Positions 34,660 through 46,726 of a stretch of 64,000 nt of DNA are shown one piece after another. The stretch comes from Absidia repens (Eukaryota > Mucoromycota > Mucoromycetes > Mucorales > Cunninghamellaceae): NCBI GenBank assembly GCA_002105175.1, contig MCGE01000003.1:744001-808000 (forward strand), given 5' to 3'. The position numbers and the translations under genes were made by a program. Position 1 is the stretch's first letter. Each line of letters starts with the position of its first letter. Below the pieces are notes generated by a model, which saw nothing but the letters and a program-made list of their open reading frames with translations, did no database searches and was not told the origin of the DNA.

Positions 34660-36219
34660 ATGCCTACTCTATTATCACAAAATTTTTCACTAGTTCACGA
34701 TCGAAATGCAAAATACAGCACGACAACTACGCATATATCGTCTAAAACAACAAGTCCAATAAGAGAAGAAGACGAAGAAGACAATAATAATAAGGATAAT
34801 AGTAATAATAATGTTTTTATTGATGACGATACAACTATTGTTGATATGACTCCACTACAACAACAATCTAAATCTAAATCTAATACAACAACAACAGCAG
34901 CAAACCATCTACCTATCACCATACCACCACCCACACAAGCTAAACTAGGTCTAAAGCTACAACAATCTTCACCTATCACATCCACACCAATGATGAAGTC
35001 CTTATCATTGTCAACAACAACAACACCAGACCCGATAACCTTGCCATCACCCGCATCAACAGTTGAAGAGACCATTCACCACCAAAAAGAACAAGACGAT
35101 ATTGTAGTCAGCATCCCGAGTATCTCCATTTGGACAGCCGCTGAGCAAGGCGATATTGCCACTTTAACTTACTACATCCAGCATCATCCCAACCCTGTAG
35201 CCTTGTTGAATAAGCGAGATCCTAAAACAGAATGTACTCTAATCCATCTTGCTGTCAGCAGTAGTAGTAACATCAACCCATACAACACCGTCGATTTGCT
35301 ACTGACTCATGGCGCCGATCCTTGTGCTCGTAACGTCTACAATGTCCAAGCGCTCCATACCATCCCTTTGCATTGTGTTGAATCACCACAAAAAAGTCTT
35401 GCGTTGTTGCTGGATCATGGTGCAGATGTCAATTGCCGTGATGGCGATGGATGGACGCCACTTCACTATGCCGCCCGGTTTTGCCGCCAAGAGTCGCTGG
35501 GATCCGTGCTTGCGTTGTTAGTCGAGCGTGGTGCTAATTTAGCAGCTGTCGATGCATCCCATAAAACCGCCATGTTTGCCTTGCTTGCTAATGGAGACCA
35601 TGTGGATGCTTTCACCTATTTGATTCAACAACAGCAGAATGATAGTAGTGGGGCCAATGTCTTGATGTTGCCATCACGTGGCGATTTCTTGGATTCAGCT
35701 ACCCGTCGTACGCATCAGGGCACCATTGTGTTGCAAGCCGCCAAATATCTTCGGGTGGATTGCTTGGAGTGGTTGGTTCATTCAAAGAAAGCCATGGCTC
35801 AGGTCTTGCCAGCCTTGACAGCGGATGAATTGTCGTATGCCAATCAACTTATCCAGCAGCAGCAACAGCAGCAGCAGCACCATTGTCAGAAGATCATGTC
35901 GTTATTACATCAAGTATCCACCATGATGGAAAAGGAGCCAGTCCATTCGACTTCTACAGTAGCCAATGCCATTCAAAGAAGACTGTCCATCATATCAACA
36001 AGACGTAAAGAACACCACCAATCCCAACACCACCAGTCACCATTATCAGCACACCAACCACCAGTTCCGACAGCAGGCCATGATAAGTATCGTGACCAAG
36101 ATGAAGAGGACGATGACGACGAAGCATTCTTGGTGAATAGCCCAAACTTGATCAAACGCATGGCCAACTTGTTCACTCGATATAAAAGGACAATAGTGAT
36201 ACAGGAGCAAGTAGTATAG
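34660..36219 (+). CDS. Ankyrin-repeat protein
   Basis: Single exon of 519 residues, unusual here in lacking introns. The N-terminal 150 residues are Thr/Ser/Asn/Gln-rich. An ankyrin solenoid follows at about residues 155-330: SIWTAAEQGDIATLTYYIQ, CTLIHLAVSSS, LLLTHGADPCARNVYNVQAL, LLLDHGADVNCRDGDGWTPL with HYAARF, and LLVERGANLAAVDASHKTAM. Glutamine runs come next, and the tail ends in a basic segment. Glycerophosphodiester phosphodiesterase, cyclin-dependent inhibitor (Pho81-like) and many other proteins share such repeats. The neighbour is a Pho80-type cyclin, so a Pho81-like inhibitor is a tempting guess, but no SPX or GDPD domain is present. Function unknown. Confidence 0.82.
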   Translation: MPTLLSQNFSLVHDRNAKYSTTTTHISSKTTSPIREEDEEDNNNKDNSNNNVFIDDDTTIVDMTPLQQQSKSKSNTTTTAANHLPITIPPPTQAKLGLKLQQSSPITSTPMMKSLSLSTTTTPDPITLPSPASTVEETIHHQKEQDDIVVSIPSISIWTAAEQGDIATLTYYIQHHPNPVALLNKRDPKTECTLIHLAVSSSSNINPYNTVDLLLTHGADPCARNVYNVQALHTIPLHCVESPQKSLALLLDHGADVNCRDGDGWTPLHYAARFCRQESLGSVLALLVERGANLAAVDASHKTAMFALLANGDHVDAFTYLIQQQQNDSSGANVLMLPSRGDFLDSATRRTHQGTIVLQAAKYLRVDCLEWLVHSKKAMAQVLPALTADELSYANQLIQQQQQQQQHHCQKIMSLLHQVSTMMEKEPVHSTSTVANAIQRRLSIISTRRKEHHQSQHHQSPLSAHQPPVPTAGHDKYRDQDEEDDDDEAFLVNSPNLIKRMANLFTRYKRTIVIQEQVV

Positions 36220-36307
36220 TATATTTCCCAACTTCTAAGAAAAAAATAAAAAAATTACAAAACCATCATTTTTTTCAAGTGCCGACTTTTTTTTTTTTTT
36301 TGTCTTT

Positions 36308-36955
36308 TTGACACAAACTTTCATGACAGACAAAGCAACCATACCTGCCATTGAAATGGATATCGACGATGATTTGACTACATCACTCGATCGACAAATC
36401 AATGATCAGTCTCCTCCTTTGGACCGACTTGAGTCTCATTCACCAACACTGATCAACACTTCGTATTTTGGGAATGATACTACTAACAGCAACAGTAACG
36501 ATGATCGTCTCATGTCACCAACCATCACTACAATCACAAAACCTAGCATGCTCTCCAATAGTGTGCCAAAAAGCAACAGCATCAGTAGTAGTACCTCCAG
36601 TCACTATTTAGCGACGCAGCGATCGTATCTGTTTGCATTACTAACATGTCCCGATATGGCTGCGTACTTGAACAACAACGACTTACCGGAGGATGTTTAT
36701 CGTCTACCAGTCCCTCTATCAACCCTCCTCAGTGAGGCGAAAGAAGAAGTCATTGCAAATCAGCAGCAGCAGCAGCAGCAGCAGGATGGTCGCAATAGCA
36801 ACAAATATAGTGCGCTGGATCAACTTCACTCTTTAAGGGAATTTGCATGGGCAGCTTCTGGCCATGATCTCAGCAACATGATGCCTGTACTGGATGGATT
36901 GACTAAGAATGAAGATCAATTGGGCAATATTATCACCAAACAACGACTCTCTTGA
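36308..36955 (+). CDS. Unrecognised Ser/Asn/Gln-rich protein
   Basis: One open frame of 215 residues, 88 bp after the ankyrin gene's stop. It starts MTQTFMTDKATIPAIEMDID. The first 100 residues are Ser/Thr/Asn-rich. A compact segment then follows (about 105-145: SYLFALLTCPDMAAYLNNND, then LPVPLSTLLSEAKEEVI), a CAG-encoded glutamine run, and a helical end. I do not recognise the family. The tiny spacing suggests that it could be a 3' exon of the ankyrin gene, but I found no donor and acceptor that join the frames. Composition resembles its neighbours, which supports real coding. Confidence 0.5.
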   Translation: MTQTFMTDKATIPAIEMDIDDDLTTSLDRQINDQSPPLDRLESHSPTLINTSYFGNDTTNSNSNDDRLMSPTITTITKPSMLSNSVPKSNSISSSTSSHYLATQRSYLFALLTCPDMAAYLNNNDLPEDVYRLPVPLSTLLSEAKEEVIANQQQQQQQQDGRNSNKYSALDQLHSLREFAWAASGHDLSNMMPVLDGLTKNEDQLGNIITKQRLS

Positions 36956-37436
36956 AAATGGAAGGAGGGTTCTGGTACTTAGTGTAGTGTATAGCTTTTA
37001 GTATTTAAAATAGCTGCTTTTTTTTTTTGTATTTTTTTTTTTTGTATTTTTTTTTAATATATGCATCAATGTTTTCTCTATGTATCATTGTACTTGTATA
37101 TTCTGTTGATCTTTTTTTTTGAACTGAAAAAAATAAAAAAAACGTTTTGATCGCCGACTTAAAAAAGAATGCATTGATGATGTTGATGGACATTACCAAT
37201 GGTGGGTCTTTGTATATTTTCAATAGTGGGACTTTATTTGCAAATCTTTGATAATGATGATCATAATAAAATTATATATAATAATAAAATAGCAGGAGTA
37301 AAACTATAAACTAAAAATTAAAAACTAGATGGTCAGTGGGGTATATATGTATATATATATATATATTAATAACTAAACTACACAAATAAATAAAGGGGAA
37401 GTTCTAAAAAGACTAACATTTGGTGGAGAGGTCACT
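36956..37436. other. Convergent intergenic region
   Basis: Between the 3' ends of a + gene and a - gene. Contains T-rich runs near 37019-37052 and a TA microsatellite near 37343-37366. Nothing else is supported. Confidence 0.5.
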
Positions 37437-40400
37437 TCAAGAAGCGGGTTGAGAGTGCAAAGTAGGAGGGCGGGGTGTAACAATGACTGTTGAAGGTATT
37501 GTTGTATGTTGCTCCAGATCTATAGGAGATGAAGAAAGGTATGAATTTGTTGACGATGGAGGAGAATGGTCAAGAGGGAGCCCATTGGATGATATCGAGT
37601 GTGTGTGATCTGTCAAATGAGAAGAAGGATCGGTTGTGGATGGGGTAGAGTATGAATGTGTTGTTGATGATGGTGCTGTTATCGTTGCAGTTGCCGGTGA
37701 TGAGTGTTGTAGAGGTGGCGACAGAAGCGTGGTTGGCGGAGAAAGGTGATGATGTTTACCTGGTTGGTTGCGAGTCATTTTCATTACCGCTTCACATTTC
37801 TTCAAAATATGCCGTACATTGAGTTCCATATCACCTTCATCGTACGTAAGGTTTTCTAACAATGGTGCGAAATCTTCCGGGACCTATTAATAGGTGAAAA
37901 AATTAAAACATATTATCTTATATTTAATAGCAGAGACTTACAGTGGCGAATTCTTCTTGGTGTCGTAATAATATAAGCACAGCTTTTAATGAATCATCGA
38001 CCAAATTTTCCTTGGTAAGGTCCTTATTTTTGGAATAAAGGAGGTTGGGAGCCACCATGGTCGCCATGTTATCGAGGTTCATCTTGTTACCAGCACCTCC
38101 ATCTTGGCCAATTTGAGAAAATGTGGATACCCAATGAATAAATAAAAACAGAACTTCCATTGTATCTCGATTTGGTTTCGGCAGTAGACAACAAGCAAGA
38201 TGGGTTGCTCGTTTTCGATCAACTTCCTTTTCCAGTTCTAACATAATACAGTCGAAGAAAAATACATGTGATGAGTTGAAGTTTTCATTTTTAATGTAAA
38301 TTCATAACAACGACAAAAAAAAAAAAAAAAAAAAAAAGGAAGCTTACTCTGAATGGTGGTAAAGAGGCGATACAGTTTAAAGGTCAGTAGTGGTTCAGGC
38401 ATATCCCGTAAGAATTTTTTGATCAGTGCTGCCAATTGAGTTGCATTTTCTTTCATAAGGTTGATATTGTTGGGATTTTTGTCTATTTCTTCACACAAAT
38501 GTCTGAGTTCTCCGATACGGCCATTTTTTCGGAAAATGCCCTCAACGGAGACATCTAAATAAATAAATGAAGTAGTTTAGTAAACACATAGAATGAATAT
38601 CTTTTTTTTTTTTTCTTCAACTTGCTCATTTGTTTCATTGCAAAGATAATTTCTTCGACAAATGAAGGAATCCGTATTCGGGTTGGACTGGCACCCATAT
38701 TGGAGTCTACGCCATTTTTCTCCACCAAGATTTCTAATGGCACACCAAACGTTCCCTCTAAACACATAATAGTAAGTATCGAGCTATTCTCCGTTTTGCT
38801 TTTTTCGATTTACCTTTTGTCGATCCTTTTTTGTTCCCACCTGTTTTGAGACTGGTGACAAACTTTCCCCAGAGCGTCGAATGCTTTTTTTCATCAATCA
38901 AATCCGCTAATTCCTCTAAGCAAAAATAATCCTTCAGCAAATCGTCTAAGTAGAGCACGGCAATGTGCTTCAACATGTAATGATCCAATGAGCCCAATTC
39001 AGCAAAATAATAAAATTTGGCTTTCGGTATCGCTCTGACATAGTCTTGAGAGGCTGATTGTAGTATTGATGTCGATGTTGGTGCAATAACTGTGTTGTTG
39101 CTGATGCCACTATCATCATCATGAGAACTGACAGTAAAGTTGAGTGTCGTTGTAGGTTGAGGATGCGTGTCGGTTGGACTGTCTGTCATTATCGAGTCGT
39201 CATAATTTTCATCGTTGGTAATGTTGTTGCGTTTAGGGCGGATATCTATGAGAAGACTACCTGAGTGCTTCTTGTTGTTTTCCGGTTGATTGGTAATGAA
39301 GGCAGATGTAGGACTTGGTGTTTCCATTAATGTTGATCGTTTGGCAACATGACGAGAGCTGTTGACGTTTCGATTCACATGTGTCGACTTTGTGCGTTTG
39401 ATGTCTCCGAGCTGAATGGTTTCCTTTTCGGATGGTTCAGGAATCGATGGTAGGTTTTTGGTGTCAACAGTGGAATGGGCATTTTCCTTGAGATCAGATG
39501 TGCGCTGTTTGCTGGATTGACTGTTGTGTAGTACTTTGGGTGAGACGCCTAATGAAATGAAAGGAACCGTTAGTATCCTACAAGTTTTCAGCGTTTACTC
39601 CTTTTTATTTTTTGGATTACCGTCGACACCTAAAAGTTGATATAATTCCTTCAATGCTACACGCAGGAGAAAAGAGAATTGTTGAAGCTTGGTCACCTTT
39701 TCAAACCCCTGTACCATTGTGTCCTTGTTGCCACAGTGAATGCAGTATAATATCAAATTGTCATCGATGAAGTTTATAAAGGAGTGCTGAAAGTCGTCAC
39801 CCAGGAGTCCGCAGCATTTTGAACAAGCAAAACAGTAATCGTGCCACCTGTACGATTGGAATCGATAGCATTGATCATCACATACTATACGACATGTTTG
39901 ACAAAGGTCTGCATTGGTAGGATAATCGAGTGCGTCACTAGGTTGTTGTCCATTTGCAAGCTTGACCAGTTGACTAAGGAATCGACTGATAGCTGGTAAT
40001 TTGGTATCACTTTTATTTTCCTTTTTGTTTTAAGACCAGGTATTACATGTACAAAAACGAGAATAAAATAGGTTAGCTGCTTTGATTTTGTATCAAACCA
40101 AATAATGGCTAAAATTACCAATTTTAGAGCACCAGTGAGACCAAGGCGGATGAGTACCTTGAGATATTGAGCCAATCCAGTGACCAATGACAGCAGATCT
40201 TGAGTGATACCAATCCTTCGAAGACCATCCACTTGCGTTTGAGACAATAGAGCAAAAAAGCTGGTGACCTTTTTACAGAGCATATGAGCTTCCCGACCAT
40301 AATGAAGTTCTTCTTTCAATGTTTCCAAATAATGAGCAGCCAATTCATCAATCGCACAAAAGAGAACATCCACATGGGTAATAAAGTAATCTGCCATCCG

Positions 40401-41477
40401 TACACCTTCATCATAGCTTCCTTCAGATACATGGACAAGCATATCAGAGATACAGGCGGCCGATGAATCTTAAAAAAAAAAAGGTAAGAAACATATTCTA
40501 TTTTTGCTGCTCATCGGGGCGGGGGTTCATTGTTACCTTCAAATGCAGATAGAACAGTCCAGATTCGATAGACCTTCTCTTCCATAGCAACATGAGCGTC
40601 TCTTAGTTCAATGGCAGTTGAATGACAGAAATCTAAAATATATACACCAAGTTTTTATCATGAACAGGTCACCTACTATTTATATATATTCTTTCCTTTT
40701 TTCTTTTTTCTGACTTACTTGAGTGACTTTGACCAGATGGATGGGCCAGTTTCACGTTCCAGAACTAGGTCATAGAAACATACATCCCTTTTTGAGTACC
40801 AATAATGATAGTTTAGACTTGATTTTCTTACCTTGTTGATCATATAACACTCAGGGTGCCAATGCTCATCTACGTTGTTTCGATTGAGTTCGACAAATTG
40901 CTTCAGAATAGCGGTATCACACCCAGTACATTTAATGGCAAATTTGACCGAGTAGTGGAAATAACAGTAGACGTTGTTGTTATGTTCGTAGTAACAATCT
41001 TCAGGACCAAAGACGTCGCCACAGCTATTGCAACAAAAATGCTCCAAGTGAAATTTCTTGCCAACAGCAGTAATATAGGACCCTTTGAGAGCATCGCCAC
41101 ATTGATCGCAAACGAGTTTCAGGCGTCGAAAGTAATCGTGTTCACAGAGCGGTTGTTGTGATCCATCTGACGTTTCAATTGGAAAAAACATAGAGGCCAC
41201 CGGTTCTTGGCAATCCTGGTAAATATATGAATATAAAGTGAGTAATTATATCACGTAAGCGTCAAAGTGGATACCAAAATTTTCGCCCTACCAAGCACTT
41301 GAAGCAGTCCAAGTGAAAAGTACCCTCAAGAGCACGTACAAGTTCCCCAACTAAAAGTTGTTGACATGCATTACAGTAGAGAGAGCTAATTGTTGAGGAT
41401 AAAGCCGGCTGTAAAGGTTGCTGTTCTTCTGTTACTGTAGCTGAATGTACACATGCACAATTGACGGCGGCTTGCAT
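37437..41477 (-). CDS. LRG1: LIM-domain Rho GTPase-activating protein, Lrg1-like
   Basis: Eleven minus-strand exons: 41292-41477, 40832-41215, 40719-40764, 40537-40632, 40119-40468, 39621-40020, 38814-39548, 38626-38757, 38348-38554, 37942-38237, 37437-37883; 1092 residues. Three N-terminal LIM domains (about 34-200; YCNACQQLL, HLDCFKCLDC, CDQCGDAL, HFCCNSCGDV, CTGCD, WHPECYMINKFWNVKL) are followed by a fourth LIM-like module (about 393-450; LCQTCRIVCDD, WHDYCFACSKC). A low-complexity linker leads to the RhoGAP domain (about 733-945) with the arginine finger in VEGIFRKNGRIGELR and LIKKFLRDMPEPLLTF. Fungal Lrg1 switches off Rho1 in wall and polarity signalling. The intron between 38554 and 38626 uses a GC donor (GCAAGT), the only way I found to keep frame. 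Confidence 0.9.
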
Positions 41478-42152
41478 GCTGATTATGTTGTAAAGAGAAT
41501 ATTATAGATAAAGGAGAGAAGATACAGAAAGTGGAATATACTCAAACGAGAGTAAAAGGGTGGAATAGAATAAAGATAAAATGTGAAGGTTAACGTATTA
41601 ACAAGTCTAATTGGATACTATGAATAGGTTTGTCCAACGCATGGAGGCGAAAAAAATAAAAATAAAATAAAATAAAAAAAAAAAAATAAGGCAAAAAAGA
41701 AGAGTGTTAGACACTAAAATATAAGGAAGAGTTTGTGTAAGAGAGGAAGATAAACAGGAGAAATTGGAAGGAGTTGAGAGTCGAATGAGTGAGTGTGAGG
41801 ATATAAGCGAGAGAGAGAGACGAAAAAAAAGGACGCCATGAATTGAATGTTAAAGGAGAAGATTGGAAGTACACCCAGTTTGGATGATTCTAACCCCGCT
41901 GTGTAACGCGATAAAATGCTAAAGGGCAAATCAGGATCATAATCATGCTAGTATGGTAAGACAATTGAGTATCTTCTTGTAGTAAGACTTTATTAATTTG
42001 TAATATGTAAAAATAAGTGAATAAAACGATGATGCAAATAATATAAAGAGATCAAAGGTAATAAATATGTAAAGAGGAGAGAAAGGGAGGAAGCATAAAT
42101 AAACGAGGGGATGGGATTGGGGAGGGGATATGGAAACAACCAGGTCTAAAAT
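41478..42152. other. Intergenic between LIM-RhoGAP start and HMG-CoA synthase end
   Basis: 675 bp: purine-rich on the + strand (pyrimidine-rich on the coding strand of the RhoGAP gene), with A-runs near 41660-41690. It presumably contains the RhoGAP promoter and leader. No gene. Confidence 0.5.
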
Positions 42153-43764
42153 CTAATCCTTGCGCTTGTAGAATCGTCTCCATTTGTCATCAATCTTTTC
42201 CACATAGTAGGCACCAGATGAGATATGGTCCAAGTTACCAGATGGGGTATAGTCACAAGCATTGTGGGTGTTTTCACGGATCTTCATAGCATCAGCAAAT
42301 TCTTGAGGTTTGGAGAATGTACGAGCAGCCAGGCGTTCACGCAAGTTCAAAGTGTTCTTGATCTTATCAGTAGGAGCATTGATACGGAAAGATACCATGG
42401 AAGCAGCAAGACCAGAACCATAAGAATAAAGCAAGACACGTTTGTTTTGCAACACATCTGAATCCACTTCCGATAACAAGGAGGCAAGACCCGCCCAGAC
42501 AGCAGCGGTGTACATATTACCAATTTGCTTAGGAACATAGGCAGCAGGGCCGACCTTTTCATTATATGCAGCCTTGGTAAGACCAACACACGCCTTTTCC
42601 AGATCCTTGCTTTCCAAAGATTCAACATATGTCAAGTCAGCAAAAGATTGAAGAGGTGCATACTTTTCATTTTCACTATCCAAACGATAATCGTTGTAAG
42701 ACTAATAATAAAAAAAAAGGCACACAGTAGTCAGTAATCTATCCTCATCATTATAGTGAATTCCTTTTTCCCGTTTCATTTTCATTGTTCTTACCGCACG
42801 GGCAAAAGATTTGTTAACCAGCTTGGCATAAGGGGAATGGCAAACAACATAGTCAATATCATCCATACTGGGCTTGTCTTTGTTCAGTTGTTGACCGAGA
42901 CGTTTCATGTAGCGGGAGTAACAAGCATCAAAGGCACGCAAGTAGCAAGTATTGGAGAATTTACCATCGACCACAGGATATTCGGAATGCATATCAGGCT
43001 TGTAAAAGTCATAAGCATGTTCCATGTGAGTGCTACGAAGACCACGTTCAACCACAATAGGAGCATCCTTGCCAAGAAGCATGGCAACCACACCAGCACC
43101 AGAAGTGGGACGAGCAGCACCGGAGGCATAAAGGGCTAAATCACCAGCGATAACAATAGCATAGCGCCCATCCCAAGAAGAAGATTCAATCCAGTTGCAG
43201 GCGTTCGAAAAAGCACTGAAGCCACCATAACAAGCATTGGTTGTATCGATGCCTTCAATTTCAGTGTTACCATGTTCACCAAACAAAGTCATCAAAGTAG
43301 TCTTAACTGCCTTAGACTTGTCAATGATAGTTTCAGTACCCACTTCAAGACGGCCAATATCGTTGTAAGAGATCTTGTACTTTTCCATCAAGTTTTGGAC
43401 AGCTAGAATATATGTAAAAGAGACGGGTTTTAGTAACACTATTGCATAGATCCTTTACCTCCCCTAGTTTCAAAGTAAAAGTCTTACCGGTCAAACAAAT
43501 AGATTGAATATCTTCACGATCATCAATAAAAGCCATATTATCTTGTCCCAAACCAATAGTATACTTTCCAGCACTGACACCATCAAAGGCCTCCATTTCA
43601 GTTTGAGCTACACACTACAAAAATAGATTCCCAGTACATTTATTAGTTCCTAGCAGTATAATCACAGTGGTATTGCTTTCATAACTTACCCTTGAAGGGA
43701 AATACATTTCCATGGCCAAGATACCAACGTTTTGAGGATATTGTTCAAAGCTATTACCGGCCAT
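42153..43764 (-). CDS. ERG13: Hydroxymethylglutaryl-CoA synthase
   Basis: Four minus-strand exons: 43690-43764, 43488-43614, 42795-43402 and 42153-42701; 452 residues, normal for cytosolic fungal enzymes. It condenses acetyl-CoA with acetoacetyl-CoA to HMG-CoA, the step before HMG-CoA reductase in the mevalonate/ergosterol pathway. The catalytic cysteine is Cys125 in [11 protein letters not shown]. The N-terminal motif is [12 protein letters not shown], and [13 protein letters not shown] lies near the C-terminus. [15 protein letters not shown] follows the active-site region. The first exon carries only 25 codons, and phases agree throughout. Codon usage is that of a highly expressed gene. No feature suggests damage. 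Confidence 0.95.
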
Positions 43765-44087
43765 TTTATGAGGTATGTGATATAAAAAAAAAAGATGAAG
43801 GGAAAAAAGGGAAAAAAATAAAAAGATTTTTTATATCACCGTGTTTTTTAAGGGCCAGTAGCACACACTCTTAGGCGGCGATTAAACATTTTCCCCAATA
43901 CAAGCTACAACAATTTTTTTGGGAGGGATGTGTGGTATATACAGCACAGTAAACTATAAATATATATATATATCTTTATTATTAAAATTCAACTATATAC
44001 AAAAGACTAATATCTAAGTAACAACTATCTGCAAGTAACCCCGTTCCACTAAATCATTGCACATAACAGGTTTTCCTTTTCAACCTG
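43765..44087. other. Intergenic, HMG-CoA synthase promoter side
   Basis: Upstream region of HMG-CoA synthase and 3' flank of the GUCD1-like gene, with a TA repeat near 43957-43972. An ATCACCGTG at about 43836-43844 loosely resembles sterol-response elements but is not a confident site. Confidence 0.4.
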
Positions 44088-45194
44088 TCATCGTAACTGG
44101 ATCACAATACTATCAAAAGGAAAAACTGAAAATGTGAGTCTTTATGATTATTGATTTTTCTTTTATTTATTTTTTCCTTGACTTACCAATCATGGTCAGT
44201 GCCTTCGGCTTGCCTGGCGTGATTCAGATCCTCGGCAGATATCACACAGTAACTGTCTCCGGTAGCTGGGTCGCGGTAAATAAACATATCATTGATCGGG
44301 TCATAACCGATTAGTACTACAAAATGTCCTATGATGATGATAAATTATAAAAGGGTTTTTATTCAGGTAAGAGTGTGTTCTATTTTCTTTTTTCTTACCC
44401 AAGTATGTATTGCCTTTCACTTTGTTTAAGATAACATTCAGTTGACTACAGGCGGACAAAATACAACTTTGATTTTCCTATATAATCATCATATTACCAT
44501 TAAAACCCCCCACCAAGTATGTATGTTTATATAACATGGATACTTACCTTGCAAATAGGACATTTTAAGTATCGGGCATTCACCAAGACAATCATCGTAA
44601 ATTTTTTGCAATACAAGAATCGTTTGAAATCATCCAGAGGTAATACCCTAATAAAGATAAAAAAAAATTAGTACGATGATGATGTTATGGAGCAGATGAT
44701 ACAAACAAAAAGGGGGAGCTCCGTACATTCTTACCACGTGTATTGAGGAGCTTTTTGCAATAGAGAATAGCCGATTCACCCGAATTTGGTCTTGATCAAA
44801 TTCATCTTGATAAAATTGGTCGTCTTGATATTCTTTACGACTTCCAAAGTAACTGGTATAATAGGTAAAATCTTGCACATATTTTCGTAATAAAAAAGCC
44901 AGGTCAATAGTCCACACACTCTCCACTGCACATTGCTTGGCCAAATCTTCCAAAGACACATTAACGTGCATCCCTCGTAGCACCATAGCAGCACTAGCCA
45001 GACCACAATCCCAATTTGTATTCTACCAAAAAATAAAAATAAAAAATAAAATTAAAGGCTACTTTTCTAATACAGTATGTAGTATGAAGGGTAGGATTTA
45101 CCTGTATAACATGAGGAACAATATGCTGATCAAATTCCAAGTAGTCGTTGCTGAACTCACTTTCACCTTTTGTTGCGCAACAAAGGAGTGACAT
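44088..45194 (-). CDS. GUCD1-like protein (guanylyl cyclase domain-containing 1 family)
   Basis: Six minus-strand exons: 45102-45194, 44727-45022, 44548-44647, 44399-44477, 44187-44328 and 44088-44109, 243 residues in frame. Family markers: PHVIQNTNWDCGLASAAMVL at the start, VWTIDLAFLLRKY, RVNRLFSIAK, MIVLVNARYLKCPICK, GHFVVLIGYDPINDMFIYRD and the DPATG strand. Despite the family name, the WDCGL cysteine, GHFVVL histidine and following Asp suggest a papain-like/C39-type fold; no cyclase motif is visible. The role in the cell is unknown. The intron between exons 2 and 3 is modelled with donor GTACGG because the nearer GTAAGA breaks frame. The 5' end is uncertain: an upstream exon may exist, since an acceptor-like CAG precedes the chosen ATG by 15 bases. 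Confidence 0.8.
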
Positions 45195-45796
45195 ATCTCT
45201 TAACCACTGTAAATAAGTATATATGTGAATAGGTATGTATGGATTCAACAGTGATGGTTCCTACTGAAGGATTAATATAGAGTAGGTTAGTAAAAGTAGA
45301 ATGAGAGAAAAGAAATGAAAACGTTATCGTGCGACCAACTTACCGCCTGATTTACCGGAGTGTCAAAAATATGGAGATTTTTTTTTTTTTTTTTTTTACA
45401 GTAATGGCATGATATTGAAAAAAGCACACTATATGTATTTAATCGCAAAAAAACTAGTCTATTCCTTCAAAGTGATTCTTTAATAAAAGGTAAAAGGAAA
45501 GAAATATATTATATTGGTATCATACCTACAGTTCCAATTCCATCATATCGATATTTATCCACAGGAACAGCTGTGATCACTTGATCTTATTTTATTTTAA
45601 AGAGACATAAAAAGGGTCAAAGCAACTAACAGAGTTATGTAAAATGGGTCGTACATTGCCTATCTATCTTTTTTTTTATTTATTCTTATTATTGAATTAA
45701 CAAAATGAATTGAATGTAGTAACAAAGAGACGATATATAATACTGTACTGTATATCACTCTATTCAAATATAATCTAACTAATCTAACTAGCTAAT

Positions 45797-46726
45797 CTAA
45801 TCCTTGGTAATCCCCGGAAGATTCATCACAGCAGGTTGTTCATACTGAGTGTGCCGTTTTAATCCCATGCTAACTGACAGAATTTCTATAAAAATAAACA
45901 AAGTTAAATCAGTATAATATATCCCCTCATCATGATAATGACTGGGGAGTAATTTTTCTCGCATACCATCCAGCATATTCCGTAAGTGAATGTTTTCATC
46001 TTCTAGGTGTTGCAAACGTTCTATCATGCGTTGCTGTGATTTGAAGGTGTCGTCCAGCGTTTCATTCAATTCCATATTTCGTGCTTCCAGGTTTTCAAGA
46101 GCCTCGTCTACATAGTTTATCCGGTTCTTGTCTTTGACATGAGATCTACAGAAAGTTTGGTAAGCTCATAGCAGAAGTTTCAACCTTACTGGCTTGTTTG
46201 TGGCGAGTTACCTCCAATTTTCGGCAATAATGATAGAGGCAGCAACACCAAATACGAACGATTCACTAAGGAAGTTGGCACCACTTTCAATGGCTCTGTT
46301 TGAAAAAAAAAAAAAAAAAAAAAAAGGTTAGCTTGATGTTGAATAGACTTCCAACTATTATCAAATAGACATACCTTGCGTCGTTTAAGGGACGTATCAC
46401 CTCTTTTTTATAGCCTAAAAAGTTCATTTTCAAAGTCATCTCGAGCCGATGTGATTTCTATAGTTCAAAACGGTACAATTAAATCAAGAAATAACTTTGT
46501 ACTTTGTTTTTTCCTTCATTCTATTCTATGTACCTGAGCGACACCAATACAAAATGCTTTGAAAGTGGGGTGTTGTTTTGCTTGAATTTTTATGGAATTC
46601 GCCACAGGTTTAGCCAAAGTCCTTTCATACGTAATATAAAATAGTTAAATATCAAGAGGGTGCGATATTTTATTGAATTTTTTTCTGTTACCTTATTAAA
46701 AGAGATCCAAGTTTGAGTGTGCTCAT
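45797..46726 (-). CDS. OPA3-like mitochondrial protein
   Basis: Six minus-strand exons: 46692-46726, 46534-46621, 46375-46457, 46212-46295, 45967-46145 and 45797-45885; 185 residues. The order matches OPA3: a short N-terminus with LAKPVANSIKIQAKQHPTFK, LEMTLKMNFLGYKKEVIRPL, a hydrophobic segment SESFVFGVAASIIIAENWR, then a coiled coil (about 100-160: LENLEARNMELNETLDDTF). OPA3 family proteins reside in mitochondrial membranes and influence morphology and lipid metabolism; the biochemical role is unsettled. The intron at 46296-46374 has a T-run as its polypyrimidine tract. The gene is divergent from amidophosphoribosyltransferase. Confidence 0.87.

Noticed and set aside
41714..41929. 71-codon minus-strand frame upstream of the LIM-RhoGAP
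   Set aside because: It is Ser/Phe/Leu low complexity from a pyrimidine-rich leader; no homology or splice link.
43836..43844. ATCACCGTG as a sterol-response element for HMG-CoA synthase
   Set aside because: Only part of the SREBP consensus matches and there is no second site.
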